From contig OZ026835.1 of the NCBI GenBank assembly GCA_964023205.1, forward strand, positions 37,669,083-37,733,082: a stretch of DNA of 64,000 nt. Direction: 5' to 3'. Source of the stretch: Lutraria lutraria. Taxonomy: Eukaryota > Mollusca > Bivalvia > Venerida > Mactridae. Of this stretch, positions 15,001 to 30,000 are shown in pieces. The notes under the pieces are model-generated. The model did no database searches and was not told where the DNA came from. It was given only the letters and a program-made list of their open reading frames with translations. A program made the translations under genes and the position numbers. How positions within the stretch are numbered: the first letter of the stretch is position 1; every line of letters begins with the position of its first letter.

Positions 15001-18000
15001 TAATATCATATTTCAGGTATACACAAGATCTTATTAAAAACACAATGCCCCCTCCAGGTGCCCTTTAACCTGAAAATGCACAGGTCCTGTAGAGATTGTC
15101 ATGATGAACCAAGATATGAAGTTTAATTATTGTAGGCGGTAGCCTTTTGATTTAATAGGCAAGGTTAAAGTTTGGTACATACAAACAAACAAAGGGCCAT
15201 AAATCAGCTAAAAATCATCGAATCACAAAACCCTGACAATATGTGCTGTAGAACTCGGTGACAATACAGTACAACCTCTGTAGAGCAACACCCTGTGGGA
15301 TGCGAGTATTGACCGTTGTTTAGAGGTTGTTGCTCTACAGAGGTTATTTACAGTACATATCAGCTGAGGGAAATTTTGAAGGTGTAGTTATAGAGAGGTT
15401 GTTGCGTTCTGGAGAGGTTTTACTGTAGTTCTATCAAAGTTTGGTAAAAATCCCTTGAGAAAGGAGGAGTTGTGCACTGAAGAGTATTTCTCTATTTCAT
15501 ATGCACAAAATAAACAAAGAGCCATAAATCAGTCAAAAATTATCGAATTATAAAACCTTTACAACATGCATTGGCATCTTGATAACAATATTTCCATGAA
15601 AGTTTTATCAAAATCTCTAGAGAATAGAAGTAAACAAGAGTATTTCTAAACTACAATCCCACATAATAAACAAAGGGCCATAATTCGGCCAAAAATTATC
15701 GAATTATAAAACAGGGAGCATATGTGCTGGGGTTCTTGGTAACAACAAGTAGGTGAAAATTTTGTCAAAATCGCGCGAAAAATGTAGGAGTAGTATCCTA
15801 AAAGAAATGTAGGAATTCTTTAAACACAATGACTCCGTGAACTTGACCTTTGAGCTACTGACCTGTAAATGCACAGGTCCTGTACAGGTTGTCATGAGGA
15901 ACCTACATATGAAGTACATAGGTGAAAGCGTTTTGATTTTATAGGAAAGGTTAAAGTTTGGTACAAACAGACAAATAGACAAACAGACCAAAAACAATAT
16001 GCCCCTGATCTATCGGTATGGGGCATAAAAATGTTAAAAGGACAGATACAGTGTTATCAAAATAGTTAGCATTACAATCATTGTTTACTCATTAAAACAT
16101 AGTTTTGAACCTGTGACATAGTTTTTGACCCCAGATGACCCATGTTAGATATTGTCCTACATATAAATAAGAGAAACATTCTGACAAGGTTTGGTTAAGA
16201 TCCAATCAAAACCATGACAACTACAGCATAGACAATGTTTTCTTAAGATTTGACCTCGTGACCTAGTTTTTGACCCCAGATGACCCATGTTCGAATTTAG
16301 ACAAACATTCTGACTGGGTTTGGTGAAGATCCTGTCAAAATTTAACATCTACAGTGTTAATAAGGTTTTCCTAAGATTTGACCTCATGGCCTAATTTTTT
16401 ACCCTAGATGACCCATATTTTTACTTGTCCTTAATATCATTAAGATGAACAATCTGGTTTGGCAAAGATCCAATTAAAACTGTGACATCTAGAGCTTCCA
16501 CATTTTTTTACCTAAGATTTGACCTGGTGACCTAGTGTTTTACCTTGGCTGACCCATGTTCAACATTAACCCATATATAATAAGGGCAAACATTCTGACA
16601 AAGTTTGTCAAAACTGTGACATCTACAGCGTCAACTAAGTTTTCCCAAGATTTGACCTAGTGACCTAGTTATTGACCCCAGATGACACATATTTGTACTC
16701 GACTATTATATCATTCAAACAAACAATTTCAAAAAGTTTGGTGAAGATCCAATTATAACTGTGAAATCTGCAGTGTTAAAGGAGCAACTTCCGATCAGAC
16801 TATCGGATGCAAATGAACTCTCTCTCTACATTGTTTTATCAAATGAACTCTCTCTCTCTCTACATTGTTCTAACAGTGATAGACATACAGTGAATGCTGA
16901 CTTACTGTACTGAATCTATAAAAAGCAGACGATGGGTTTAAACCATATAAACTCCTCCCTCTAATTCAAATTCGAATTTATGTTATGAATTGTTTTGAAA
17001 ATATAAGAACCTAAATCTTCATACATTTTGGAATTTCTTATCTGGACTGATAAAAGAATCATCATGCTTCATTCAGAATATTTTTCAGTGATTTAAATCA
17101 CCATTTAATATCAGACATTTTAAAAAATCTCTCCCTGACCTGAAAACAGTTTAAAAATCAAGGGAAACCACCCACCAGCCATAACCTCCTTTATATACCC
17201 ATGTTGGGGGTTTAACATGGTTTATCATACGATTTGACCTAGCGGCCTAGTTTTTTAACCAAGATGACCCATGTTCGAAACAAACATTCTGACAAAGTTT
17301 CATGATGATCCAATCAAAACAGTGATTTCTAGAGAGTTCACAAGGTTTTCCAGCAATTTGCTCTAGTGACCTAGTTTTTGACAGCAGATGACCCATTTTC
17401 AAACTTGACCTACATATCATTGTAATAAACATTCTGACAAAGTTTCATGAAGATCCAATCAAAACAGTGATTTCTTGAGTGTTCACAAGGTTTTCCCTTA
17501 TTTGGCCCTGGTGACCTAGTTTTTGACTCAAACGGCCCATATCGAGATTTTGTCGATATTAACATTCTAACCCAGTTTTGTGAAAATTGAGCTAAAAATG
17601 TGGCCCCTAGTGTGTTCACAAAGTAAAAGTTCGACAATACATGATACACGACATATGAAGAAGACTGATCACAAAAGCTCACCCTGAGCACAAGTGCTCA
17701 TTTGAGCTAACAAAAATAGTTCAAATACAAAGTTGCAATAAGTTTCAGTTTACCAAAAACTGGCTGAATGAAAAAAACTTAAATAATCAAAATAAATACA
17801 TAATTCTTCAAGCTGAGCAACATTGACTCTGAAATATCCCGATTCCAAATGTCCTGTATATTCTTTGACTGCAATTTAACAGGAGCAAATATGCCATTCC
17901 AAACCTGAAACATTTAACAAATATTTAGACCAACAACAGAAAAAGAAACATACAAATGTTTGACAGAGTCAATCATTTCTATAAACAACATTTACAGAGT

Positions 18001-21000
18001 TGAAAAAAAAATTGTTACAGCACAACAAAATAACAGTAGAATACTTCTTCAAAACATGATGTATAATAAATGGCATTAAAAACAAGAGGGCCAAGATGGC
18101 CCTAGTTCGCTCACCTGAGAACAAAGACACTACAATTGATGACCAAGTAATATAGATTTCATCTTGTATAACCCGTTTATACATAGATTTTGATCAAAAC
18201 TAACAATGAAGGTGCTATAATATCGTTAAACAAGCTAAAAAATATTCCAAGGGCCCATAGCTCTTAAATTTGGGATCCAATTTCATCAAAACCTTACCTT
18301 GTTCAAGACCTGAAGGTCTTACTCATTCATTGTAAATATTATAAGGATCAGTAAATAAATGAAGGCGCTAGAGTGTAAACAAGCTAAAATATAGCAAATT
18401 TTCAAATTCAAGGGCCCATAACTCTTGAAGTTCTCGTCGGAATCCGCCCAAAATCTGACTTGTATAAGATATTTTGGTCATACACGTTTACTGAAAATAG
18501 TATTAGAATTGGTGAAGAAATGAAGACGCTAGAAGCTAAATATAGCAAATTTTTCAAAGTCAAGGGCCCATAACTCTTGAAGTCCTAGTCCGATTTTGCC
18601 CATAATCACACTTATTCGAGACACTGCGGCCATACACATTGTGAGATTAGTTAAGAGTAAAGAGCTGTGGATGCCAGAGTGTAAACAAACTAATTGTGGA
18701 CCGACAATGTACGACGCACACTCATTGATCTTAAAAGCTCACCTGATTGAATCAGGTGAGCTAAAAAACATCAATATTACAATAAACATAACTGCACTTC
18801 TTATGCATAAACCTTTGAAGCTAGATTCCTGGAGTTCACACTGCAAAATTAATTTACTAAATACATTAGCACATCATTCCCAGGTCAGCAAGCGAGACCA
18901 GGAATACCAAACAACGTGACCTTTATGTATTAAGTCTTTATCAATCATATAAACCAATATTTACCCCTAAAATAGATTCCAGATAAATATCCCATTTGTT
19001 GTAGTATTTTTCTAATGTCTGTCTTGTTTCTTTTGAAGATTTTGTAAGTGTTTCTAAATGACGCTTAGTTTGTTTGTCCTTGTCTAGTCTTTCTTGTATT
19101 TTATCATACAAAGCAATACAATGTAAGAAGATTTGTGCACTGTAAAACATGGTTTCAGGTCTTTTTGTATCCAAAGCCTGTTGCAACAGATGGTAGGCAA
19201 TCATATAACACATCGACCATTGTTTCAAACTGCTGTCTTCACTGAAAGAGAATAACTTTAGTAAGGTACTATAATTGCCTTGGTTTATATTTGAATAATA
19301 TGTGAAAATCCAAGACAAAATATCTAATTTTCGTTTCATCAAAATGATGTGCATTATGATACTTCGAGGGCTAAGCGCAAAACTGTCGTAACTTGTTCTT
19401 ATTTCAATATGAGTTACAACACTGTTGCGCTCAACCCTCGACTTATAGACTGAAAACATGTACTGCAGTATCATGTTTCATTACAAATTCTCAAATGGCC
19501 TCAGATATTTTGTGTTAAAAACTTAATTTACAATGCAACCTCTCAATGACAGACAATAGACAATCACTTCAGCTCATCATAAGCACTTCATCCCCATGAC
19601 AGCTTTTATGGAATTACCACTTAATTTAAATGCCCACATGATAACACATAGAAAACAAATCTGGTAAATTGAAACAAGAGGCTAAGATGGCCCTTTATCA
19701 CTCACCTGAGAACAACTTTACTATGGTAATGACCAGGTATTATAGTTTTCATCTTGTAACCTGTTTCTACACACAGGCTACCGGCATGTGATAACAGCAA
19801 AATAAAGTTTCCAAAAAAAAAATTTTCACTATATATATATTATAGAGTAAAGGTATAGAACTCCTGGGCTCAGAAAGCACACCGGTCATGTTCATCAAGG
19901 TCCTTGTGTAACAATTCTGAACCAATTCTTAAAAGCCTGGTCTTATTTCGACACAGAAATAATTTCTCTTTAACCACCATCCACTCTTATATCCATACAT
20001 TGCCCTGAACTGGAGCAATAAGCCCTTCAAATTACAAAAAGTACCACTAGGCATCGATGTGACCTAAGTTTCTTTTCATTAGCTACAGAGTAAATTTCTT
20101 TATTCCTTCGGAATTTCATACCCACTCTGGTGTAAATCGAAAGAAAATCAAATTTGTCATCACTCACCGTCGACGAATCATTCATATGCCGGTAGCCTGT
20201 GTTTCTACATAGATTTTTATCAAAACAAACTAATTTTCATGAATGCTGGATGCAGGTAAATGTACATTCTGTGTAAATATGATTATTACCCGGTATTAGT
20301 GAAGAAATGGAAGTGCTATACTGTAAACAAGCTGAAATATAGCAATTTTTCTTAGTCAAGGGCCCATTAGTTCAATTTCACCCATAATCAAACTCGTCCA
20401 GGACCTTTATGTCTACACATTGACAGAAAATATGTTTAGGACTGGCAAAAAACTGAAGGTGCTAGACTGTAAACAAGCTGAAGCATAGCAAATTTTCTAA
20501 GTCAAGGGCCCATAACTCATGGAAGTCCTAGTCCGATTCCACCCATAATTATACTCGTCCAGGTCTTTAGGTCATAAACACTCGCTGAAAATATTATTAG
20601 GATTGGTGAATAAATGAAGGCACTAGAGTTTAAACAAGCAAAATACAGCAAAAGTCAATGGCATGCACATAACTCTTGGACGTCCTAGTCCAATTTCACC
20701 CATAATTGAACTTGACCAAGCTATTGTGGTCATATACACTATGATCAAGTTCGATGAAGATCGGTAAAGAGCTGTGGATGCTAGAGTGTAAACAAACTAA
20801 TTGTGGACAAAAGCTGGACATTCATTGATTCTTAAAGGCGGTGGCTCAGTTGAGTTAAAAATTTACTTGTAAAATGTTCCTTGAAGTTGACTCAGAAGAG
20901 CACCAACACATTGTTGGACCATCTGAAAATTGAAATTTAATAGTTATCCATTGAGGTTCAATTTAAATAAATCGGTTCAATAGATAGAGATTATTCAAAA

Positions 21001-24000
21001 TGTAACATAGTGTTCAGAGCAAGAGGTGAAAGATTTGGAATAAACACCTTCCAGTGATAAAATATGAAATGTGCTCCACCATTATTCACAGATAACCTTG
21101 ATTTCATTTTAGGGCTTTAATAACATACAGCATAATTATGATTAAATACTTATTACAATAAATACATGAATTTATATAATAAGTTCTGAAAATTGAAAAT
21201 ATTTAATGAAATGACTTAATTTAGCCAGGTACGTATAAAGGTTAATATACATACCTGATCTTACATAGTATATTCAATTCATCTGACATTTATTCATTTA
21301 CAAGTACATTTGTTCAAGGAGTGATATCTCTAATAAAAATTTGACAAAAATTTGTTTTTATCTCTGAATTATGTTAAGATGAAAATAGCAACTAGCAACA
21401 ATAAGGAACACTGTACAGATTTAAAAATTTTGCAAACCTTTATATAATACACTTTCCACATAACAATAAACTGTATAATAATACCCCATCAATTATATTC
21501 TAGAAAAAACAGTATTCAGGTTAAAATGTATGTTTGAATCACCCACAATACATGTATATATCACAAAAAACGTAGAATATATAACCAAAAAATAAATTAA
21601 TACCTTTTCATCTTTAGAAGCAGAGGCCAAAAGCCAAGTCCTATTCTCATTTCGGAACCAACCGTGTGGTTTGTGCAATTTTACTTGATATGTCAAATTG
21701 GCAAGGCAAACTTCTACAGGGATCACTTTCAATTCTATCAAAGCTTGCAAATCAGAAAAGTCAACAGAAGCAATGAATGTTCTTGGAAGAAAGTAATCCA
21801 TCTCAAACAATGGTTCAAGATGTCTTGATAATTTTTCCATTGGACTGAAATGATACAATGAAAAAAGGATGGGTAAAATAGGAGTGAATTAATTAAACAG
21901 TGTAGGCATTAATTCTTTAAAAACTATTTTGAGTTATTTTTTCTTTGCAACCTATAATGTTTAAGGACGTTTGCTACAGTTTCATGTTTTTTTTTCTACA
22001 TAATAGATTTTGTTCAAACTTTGTATATCAGAAGAACATGTTATTACATGCACAAAAATGAAATAAAAATGATAGGTCACCATGTTCGTTTTCATTTTAT
22101 TCTAACTTAAGTAAACCGTATGCATTCACTTTTTCATATATTTATATACATATTTGTACATCAAACTTTCTTGTAAAAAATGTTTTGAAATTAGAAAATA
22201 TGCATGATTTATGTTGGAAAAACTTCATATATTAAAAAAGCAGGTAAGTTTCAGTTAAAAATGGATGACTTACTTATAATATTCTATTCTACTTTTTATC
22301 AATTTCGGATCAGCTCTTTCCTAGATTTTTGCCAGTAATTGTGATTCATTTTTCATTTTTTCTACATTTCTACATAATAGAAATTCTTAAAACTTCATAA
22401 TTAGATATAAGATATATTCTCCATTCAATGAGAAAAATATTCATAAGTCACCATATTAGTTTTGGAATCCTGACATGACTCTTGTCGTGGGGGGGGGGGG
22501 GCAATTGTGATAAACAATAATAATTATTCAATTACAAATATATGTCTGTTCTCTTTCTTACTTTTACTATTTCGATTTTTCATGTTAGCGGTTTGTTATA
22601 TAATTATTTTAATTCTATAGGAAATTTTAGTATTTTATATCCGTTAAGTACTGCAATATCATTTCATACTGACACATTAATTAATTGTACATAAATACGT
22701 GTGTTATATAAATTTTCCGCCATTTAACATAACGTCAAATGTATGAACATGTATTATCCCGAAAAGGATGTAATTCCGAAACGTTGGCAGTTAATTTGCA
22801 ATGTCGTGAAAATCGCTATTTTAGCCGGTGTATAGGTAAATTATAACCAGTGAAATTAAACTGCCGCAAACGTCTTTAATTAAATACATCACATGTGAAC
22901 AATACAACAAGGTTACAACAAATATGGATGAATTTTTCCAACACATTAGGAACAGAATATCATCAAAGACCAAAATAGGCAGTTCACCTTCCGGACATTT
23001 TATACTGCATACATGAATATGATTTGTTTTTATTTATTATTATTCAGCAACCAAGTTTTGATGACTACAACAGGTATTTTTTGCAACAATGAACTATTAC
23101 TAATCACAAAATGTATTTTAAATCTACTGTTGCAGTACTCATGAATAATATACATTAGTTGGAGTTTGCAACAAGCCTTCCTTATTCGACCCATACCTAA
23201 CTTGTGATTTAGCTTTCATTATACTTTTATATATGTAGTATCATATGAATGAGTTACTGTTTTTAGTAATGCTGAATAATAATTTCAACAAGCATTTTAA
23301 AAACAAGCAAACAATACAGTTCAGCATTATTAGTTATGTTTGTTTTTTATATGCAATGATTAGCCTAAATTTAATGCTAAGTTTTCTAGCATGATTAATA
23401 ACACCAAAATGTGATGTTATGTGTTATTATAGAGAACTTCTTTGAACTTAAAATTTACTGAGGTTCCTTTTGGTCGTCGCAATGGTTCTCGAACCGCTAA
23501 GCACTTGGCTTTACTTTTGAGTTTGTTTTTATGTTTTGATGAAACTATGGAATATAAAACCGAAGGCTGATTGTTCAGAAGTCAATTATACTCACTTCTG
23601 AAAAGTTTAACAGCACATTATAAATAACAATTACCGAAAATCGTCAAAATAAATACAACACAGTACACAAACAATGTCGGCCATTTTGTATTTTGATGAC
23701 GTAATCTCGAACCGCTTGCAAATTTACAGTTCAGTTCATATGGTACGTTCAAAATCATTCTTCAACATTGAAACTAAATGGCAAATACTTTAACAAAGTA
23801 AATTATAAACAAATACCAATAAGACTAACAACTTATTTTTTTTTATTCTTCAGTAATTGAGTTACATGTATTATCATGACAAGGACAAATAAATTCATCT
23901 CCAAGCCTGATAACATTCTGGGCACAACACAATTTCAAAGGTGTCCAATGTTTGCAGCTTCTGATATCACATTGTGCCCACTTCAAGACCCTTTTGGTTG

Positions 24001-27000
24001 GTTTAGGCTGAAAAAAAAAAAAAAAACTTCGTTTAAATTAGGCAAGAATAATTTGAAAATTGTAAGTACACAGGAAATGCACGTAACGTATTTTGTAGAA
24101 CGTAAGAAATGAGCTGGACTGTTGATACGCTACTGCACTATAAATAAACATCACACGATTGTCACGTGACTTTTTGACAGCCGTTATATCGGCTGCCTGT
24201 CCTCTGATATTTTTTTTCAAAAAGACATATTCCTGGTAAAAGAACAACTGGGATTGATAGGGGAGTAAAAGTAATAGCAGTTTTAACATTTTTTCAATTA
24301 TAAGAATAAAAATGCATCATTTTACCTTTTTTTAAAAGCATTTTTCTTCTTTGACAGCAACGAGCGTCTTGTGTATTGACAGAACACCGAAACTCACAAA
24401 GTGATGACATCATGCGCATGTTTAGAACAAAACAACACGCGAAAGATCAAAAGGTTCGAGAATTGGTACGGTTCGAGATCAGGTACTTATACGATATGTA
24501 CTGTAGTTTTTACAGTGATTTATGAAGAATAAACCAATGTATTCACCCATCATCAGTTGTTAATTCTCTATGACTATGCCTTCTAGATCTTATGAGGAAC
24601 TATCAGCAAAACTTTACCAGTTGTAATGATTGATTACATAAATACCATAATGAAATTATTGATATGTTTTATACTTGAGCATGTGAACCTAATCAATAGT
24701 GTAGCCAAAATTAAACAATCTCATTATATAGTTTTGCTTATATTATTTTGTACTTAATGTCATAATAAAAAAGTAAAATGGTACATACATGGACCACTTT
24801 TTGGAATTTCTTTTGAAATTAGCCTGTACAGTAGCAACATCATCTATGCCCCACCAAACTGGTTTATCTCTGTCATGGCTGATATCATCATCTGGTTCTT
24901 GAAATGGAACACAAGCACCAGACAAGAAATGTACCCAAGGCATCAATATGAGCCAACAAGGATTCTTGGAGGTTCCAGCAATACCATTCACAAACTCAAT
25001 AATAGCCTCAAAAAAATACCTCCTGCAAAAAATTCACCTCCAAAAATAAAATGTCTGCACATACAAATTTCCAACTTTTACACATTACTAAATTTGAAGC
25101 ATGATATGGTAACAATATCTTAACTACAGCACTACAGCACTAGACACGTTCCAGTATTTTATTTGTGCATATTAATATCAGATGAGTAACTCAGAAATAA
25201 ACTTTTATTAGGTATTTTGTGTTAACTTTCATTACTTGCATCAAAAAGAATTTCAGTCACATTCATTTCTGAAATCATTGAATCAGTCATATTTCATTAT
25301 CATACAAATAGGATTAATGACAAATTAAGGTGTAAATGTCAAAGGTAAAGTCCAATTTGTGCATAATTCGATTGAACACAAATGTAGGGTTGGACACCAT
25401 TAACAAAGAAACGGTACGGTACAAAACTGGTACCAACGAAATGATATCAGTATTTAAACAATACTTATCAATACCATACAATATCCAAAATCTGATGCAG
25501 ATATTTGTATGACAAGTAAGATATAGCTAAATATTCTTGTTTATCTAGCATCTTGTTATCAGTCAGAAGTTTTAATCAATTTAAAAAAGAATTCGTCTTT
25601 CTTACTCGTGATGCACATCCCGAAATATGATGATTATCTCATACCCTTCCTTGAAAATTTGACAAATATGTCAATATTCTTCCAAATGGTAGAAGCTTCA
25701 ATAGATATTGTGACAGGGTAAGTTACTGGTCAGAATGCAACCCAGAAAAAATGATTAGGTGAACCAGCTGCTGATTGTTACTAAAATATCTAGGAACAAG
25801 AGGGCCTTGACTTGACGGCCCAAAATCGTCCACCAGAAAAAAGACTAAATAAATTGCAAAATCCATTGGCTGTCAATTTTTACCCTGGGGCCAGGATTTG
25901 AAAGATTTTGTAAAAAGTCTATTAGACAATGAATGCTTCACACCAAATATCATAGCTCAAGGACTTCTGGTTTCTGACAAGAAGACTATTTTTATCTTCC
26001 TTCATAAGACATAAAATCAAGTAAACCCCGGGACAGGGCTAACTTTGACCCCAGGGCCACAACTTGAAAATCTTGTAAGGGGTCTACTAGTTTATTCTAC
26101 ACACCAAATATCTAAAGTCTAGGCAACATGGTATCTGACATGAAGATTTTCCTATATAAGCCTATATATACCAAATTACTACCAGGGCGAGGCCAATTCT
26201 TATCCTAGGGCCATAATTTGAACGAACTTGGTTCCACTAGACAAAGCTACATTCAAAATATCTTAGCTCTAGGCATTGTAATTTCAGACAATAATTTTTC
26301 CTAAATAAGCCTATGTAAAATCAAGTAAACCCTGTTGCAAAGCCAATTTTGACCCAAGGGCCAAAACTTAAATAATATTGGTAGAGGTCCACTAGACTAT
26401 ACTACACACTAAATATCTAGTCTAGGCAATGTAGTTTCTTACAAGTAGGTTTTTTTTTAATTTTCCTATGTAAGTTTATATAAAATAGAATAAACCCGGG
26501 TCGGGGCCAATTTTGACCCCAGAGCAATAATTTGAACACACTTGGTAAAGATCAACTAAACAATGCTACACACCAAATATCTAAGGTCTATGCATTGTAA
26601 GCTCTGACAAGAAGATTTTTTTCCTCTTTTATAAGTCTATGTAAAATCATGTTACCCTGGGACGGAGCCAATTTTGACCCAAGGGCCATAGTATTAACAA
26701 ACTTGAAACAGGTCCACTAGACACTGCTACATACCAAATAATTATGTAAGCTCTAGGCCCAGTGGATTTGGACAAGAAGACTTTTAAAGTTTTTCCTATT
26801 GGTTGCCAAGGCAACCAGAGTTTTTAGTGAAATTAAATTCTTTGCACAACTTTGGTAGAGCTTCATCCAAGGAACATCACTGTAAAGTTTCATTGAAATC
26901 AGCCAACTGCTTAAGAAGATATTGTGTAAAGCAATCGTTCATGGATGCACACACATATGCAAGGACGGACAACACGCAATCACAATAGCTCACCTTGAGC

Positions 27001-30000
27001 ACTTAGCGCTCTGTTGAGCTAAAAACAGCGTTCAAACCCACAGATACAAACAAACAGTAATTAGTGTAAAAGTTATTACACAAGGATGAAATTACCTTTT
27101 TTCTGGGAATAATGCATCAGCAAGAGTGAAATCTGGACACTCCTTCTTCACTTTGTCAACTCTAACATGCAAGGCTTTTGTTAAAATATTGATGGATTTA
27201 GTATCTTGTAAAGAAATTTTCAAGGTGCGAAATATGCTCAATATTGTCAGAGCTGAAGCTGTGGCCTTGTCCCTTAGCCCTGTATTGTCTGATGTTCCAT
27301 TATGTTCAACATGCCACTTCTTTATCATAACTTTGGCAAGTGTATCACCAATCTAATCAAAAGAAAGAAATTTACATGTCTGATACAAAACAGAACATAA
27401 CATACATCTCCATGATATCCAAGCAAAGATGTTTGTTAACTGTTAAACATTATTTTGCTAGTGAGTCCAAGAGCAACAAAATCAGTAAATCACAATTGAT
27501 GTTCATGATTAAAAACATGTGAAGCTTTTTTAGAAATATATTTCTTTTATAATGGACGTCCAAGTCTATCATAATTTAACATAATTATATTCAAACACAT
27601 TACAGGCCATAACTCTATTATATAAACAGAAATACATACAAAGTCTTTGAAGGAGTCTTCAGAACGCCAACAACCTGCATCAACATAGTATATTTTTCTA
27701 AAACAATCATTTATCATCCGGAAATGTCGCACAGTTGCCTCTATTGTATCATAAACTTTTCCATGTTCATTTATTTCAGGACAAAAAACATCAATGGAAA
27801 TTTCTGCATGTTTGATAAGTTGTTCCTTATTACTCCTGAATAAACCATACACTTTGTCGTACCATGATTTTGATTCACTCTCAATAAATCCATCAAATTG
27901 GTGCCACAAGTCTAAAACAATATATTCTTAGTAAAAGATTAATTATACAAGAGGACCATGATGGCCCAGTAAATGATCACCAGGAAAAAAGGTCATTTGG
28001 AGACGAACATTGTTAAAATATTTCTACACGAGGGGCCAATTTTGACCCTAATGCAATAATTTGAACAAACTTGGTGAAGGTCCACAAGAAAATGCTACAT
28101 ACCAAATATCTCAGCTCTAGGCCTTGTGGTTTAGGAGAAGATTTTTCAAATTTTCCTATATAAAATAGAATAAACCTCAGGGCAGGGCCAATTTTGACCC
28201 GGGGGCCATAATTTGAACAAACTTGGTAGAGGTCCACTAGACAATGCCACATACAAAATATCTAAGCTCTAGGCCTAGTGGTTTTGGAGAAGAAGATTTT
28301 TTTAAAATTTCTATATAAAATGGAATAAACCGCAAGGCAGGGCCAATTTTGACCCCAAGGCCATAATTTGAACAAACTTGGTAGAGGTCCAATAGACAAT
28401 GCCACATACAAAATATCTAAGCTCTAGGCCTTGCTGTTACGGAGAAGAAGATTTTTTAAATTTTCCTATATAAGTCTATATAAATCAAGTGACCCCCGGG
28501 GTGGGGCCAATTTTGACCCTAGGGCAATAATTTGAACAAACTTAATTGGTAGAGGTCCACTAGACAATGCTATATGCCAAATATCTTAGCTCTACGCCGT
28601 GCGGTTTAGGAGAAGAAGATTTTTCAAATTTTCCTATATGAAATAGAATAAACCCCAGGGCAGGGCCAATCTTGACCCCAATGCCATAATTTGAACAAAC
28701 TTGGTAGAGGTCCACTAGAAAATGCCACATACAAAATATCTAAGCTCTAGGCCTCGTGGTTTCGGAGAAGAAGATTTTTATAATTTTCTTATATAAGTCT
28801 TTGTAAAATCAAGTTACCCCTGGGGCGGAGCCAATTTTCGATCCCAGGGGAATAATTTGAACAAATTTTGTAGAGTTCCATTAGACAATGCTACATACCA
28901 AATATCTGAGCTCTAGGCTATGTGGTTTCGGACAAGAAGATTTTTTAAGTTTTTTTCTATTTGTTGCCATAGCAACCAGAGTTTTTAATGAAATTTAATT
29001 TTTTGAACAACTTTGAAAGGGAACCACCCAAGGATCATTCCAGCAAAGTTTGGTTGCAATCGGCATAGTGGTGTAGGAGGAGATGTTGTTTTAAGTAAAT
29101 ATGGACGCCACTTCACGACGAACGATGGACACAGGGCGATCACAAAAGCTCACCCTGAGCACATTCGTGCCCTGGTGAGCTAAAAATGCACTATTTACAT
29201 CTCTGGTATTCAGATTTTTGAAACGAAACAAAAACATCAATACAGAACTGGATTTATCACAAAAACTTACCACAGCAAGAGGGCCAAGATGGCCCTATAT
29301 CGCTCATCTGATAACAAGTTCACTACAAATAATGACCAGGTAATAAACATTGTAGTTTTCATCTTGTATAATCCGTTTTTACATAGATTTTGATCAAAAC
29401 AAAAAGGTAAATATACATTTCGTATAAATGTGATTATGATTAGTGAAGAAATGAAGGTGCTATAGTATAAACGAGAAACGCGGCAGTGCCACGAAACCAG
29501 GTTTTCCAAGGCTTAAATACCACAGTACTCTAGAATTCATCACTAAGGCTTCATCAGTGGTTCAGTTTCCAGTGCTACTAATAAGTTAACATAGACCTTT
29601 AACCTACTGGCATGGAATGCAATCCCAAGCTTGGTTTCTATGTAAGCTACCTCCACACAAAATTTCACCGCAATGTCTAAATCCTTAATTAAGTTATTCA
29701 CTGAAAGCTGATTTACTATTTTTAGTACAGTGACCTTGACCCGACAGACCCCAAATATAATCCCAAGCTAGGTTTTAATTCAAGGATGCTAAAAAAATAT
29801 CAAGTTTAGTCAACGTTGGTCATTCCAAACTTAAGTTATTGACCAGACACTGATTTTCTATTTTTAGTAACAGTGGCCTTGACCCCACGGACCCCAAATA
29901 CAATCACAGGCTAGATTTTCATTCAATGATGCTAAGAACAAAGTTTAATCAACATTGGTCATTCCAAACTTAAGTTATTGACCGGACACTGATTTTCTAT

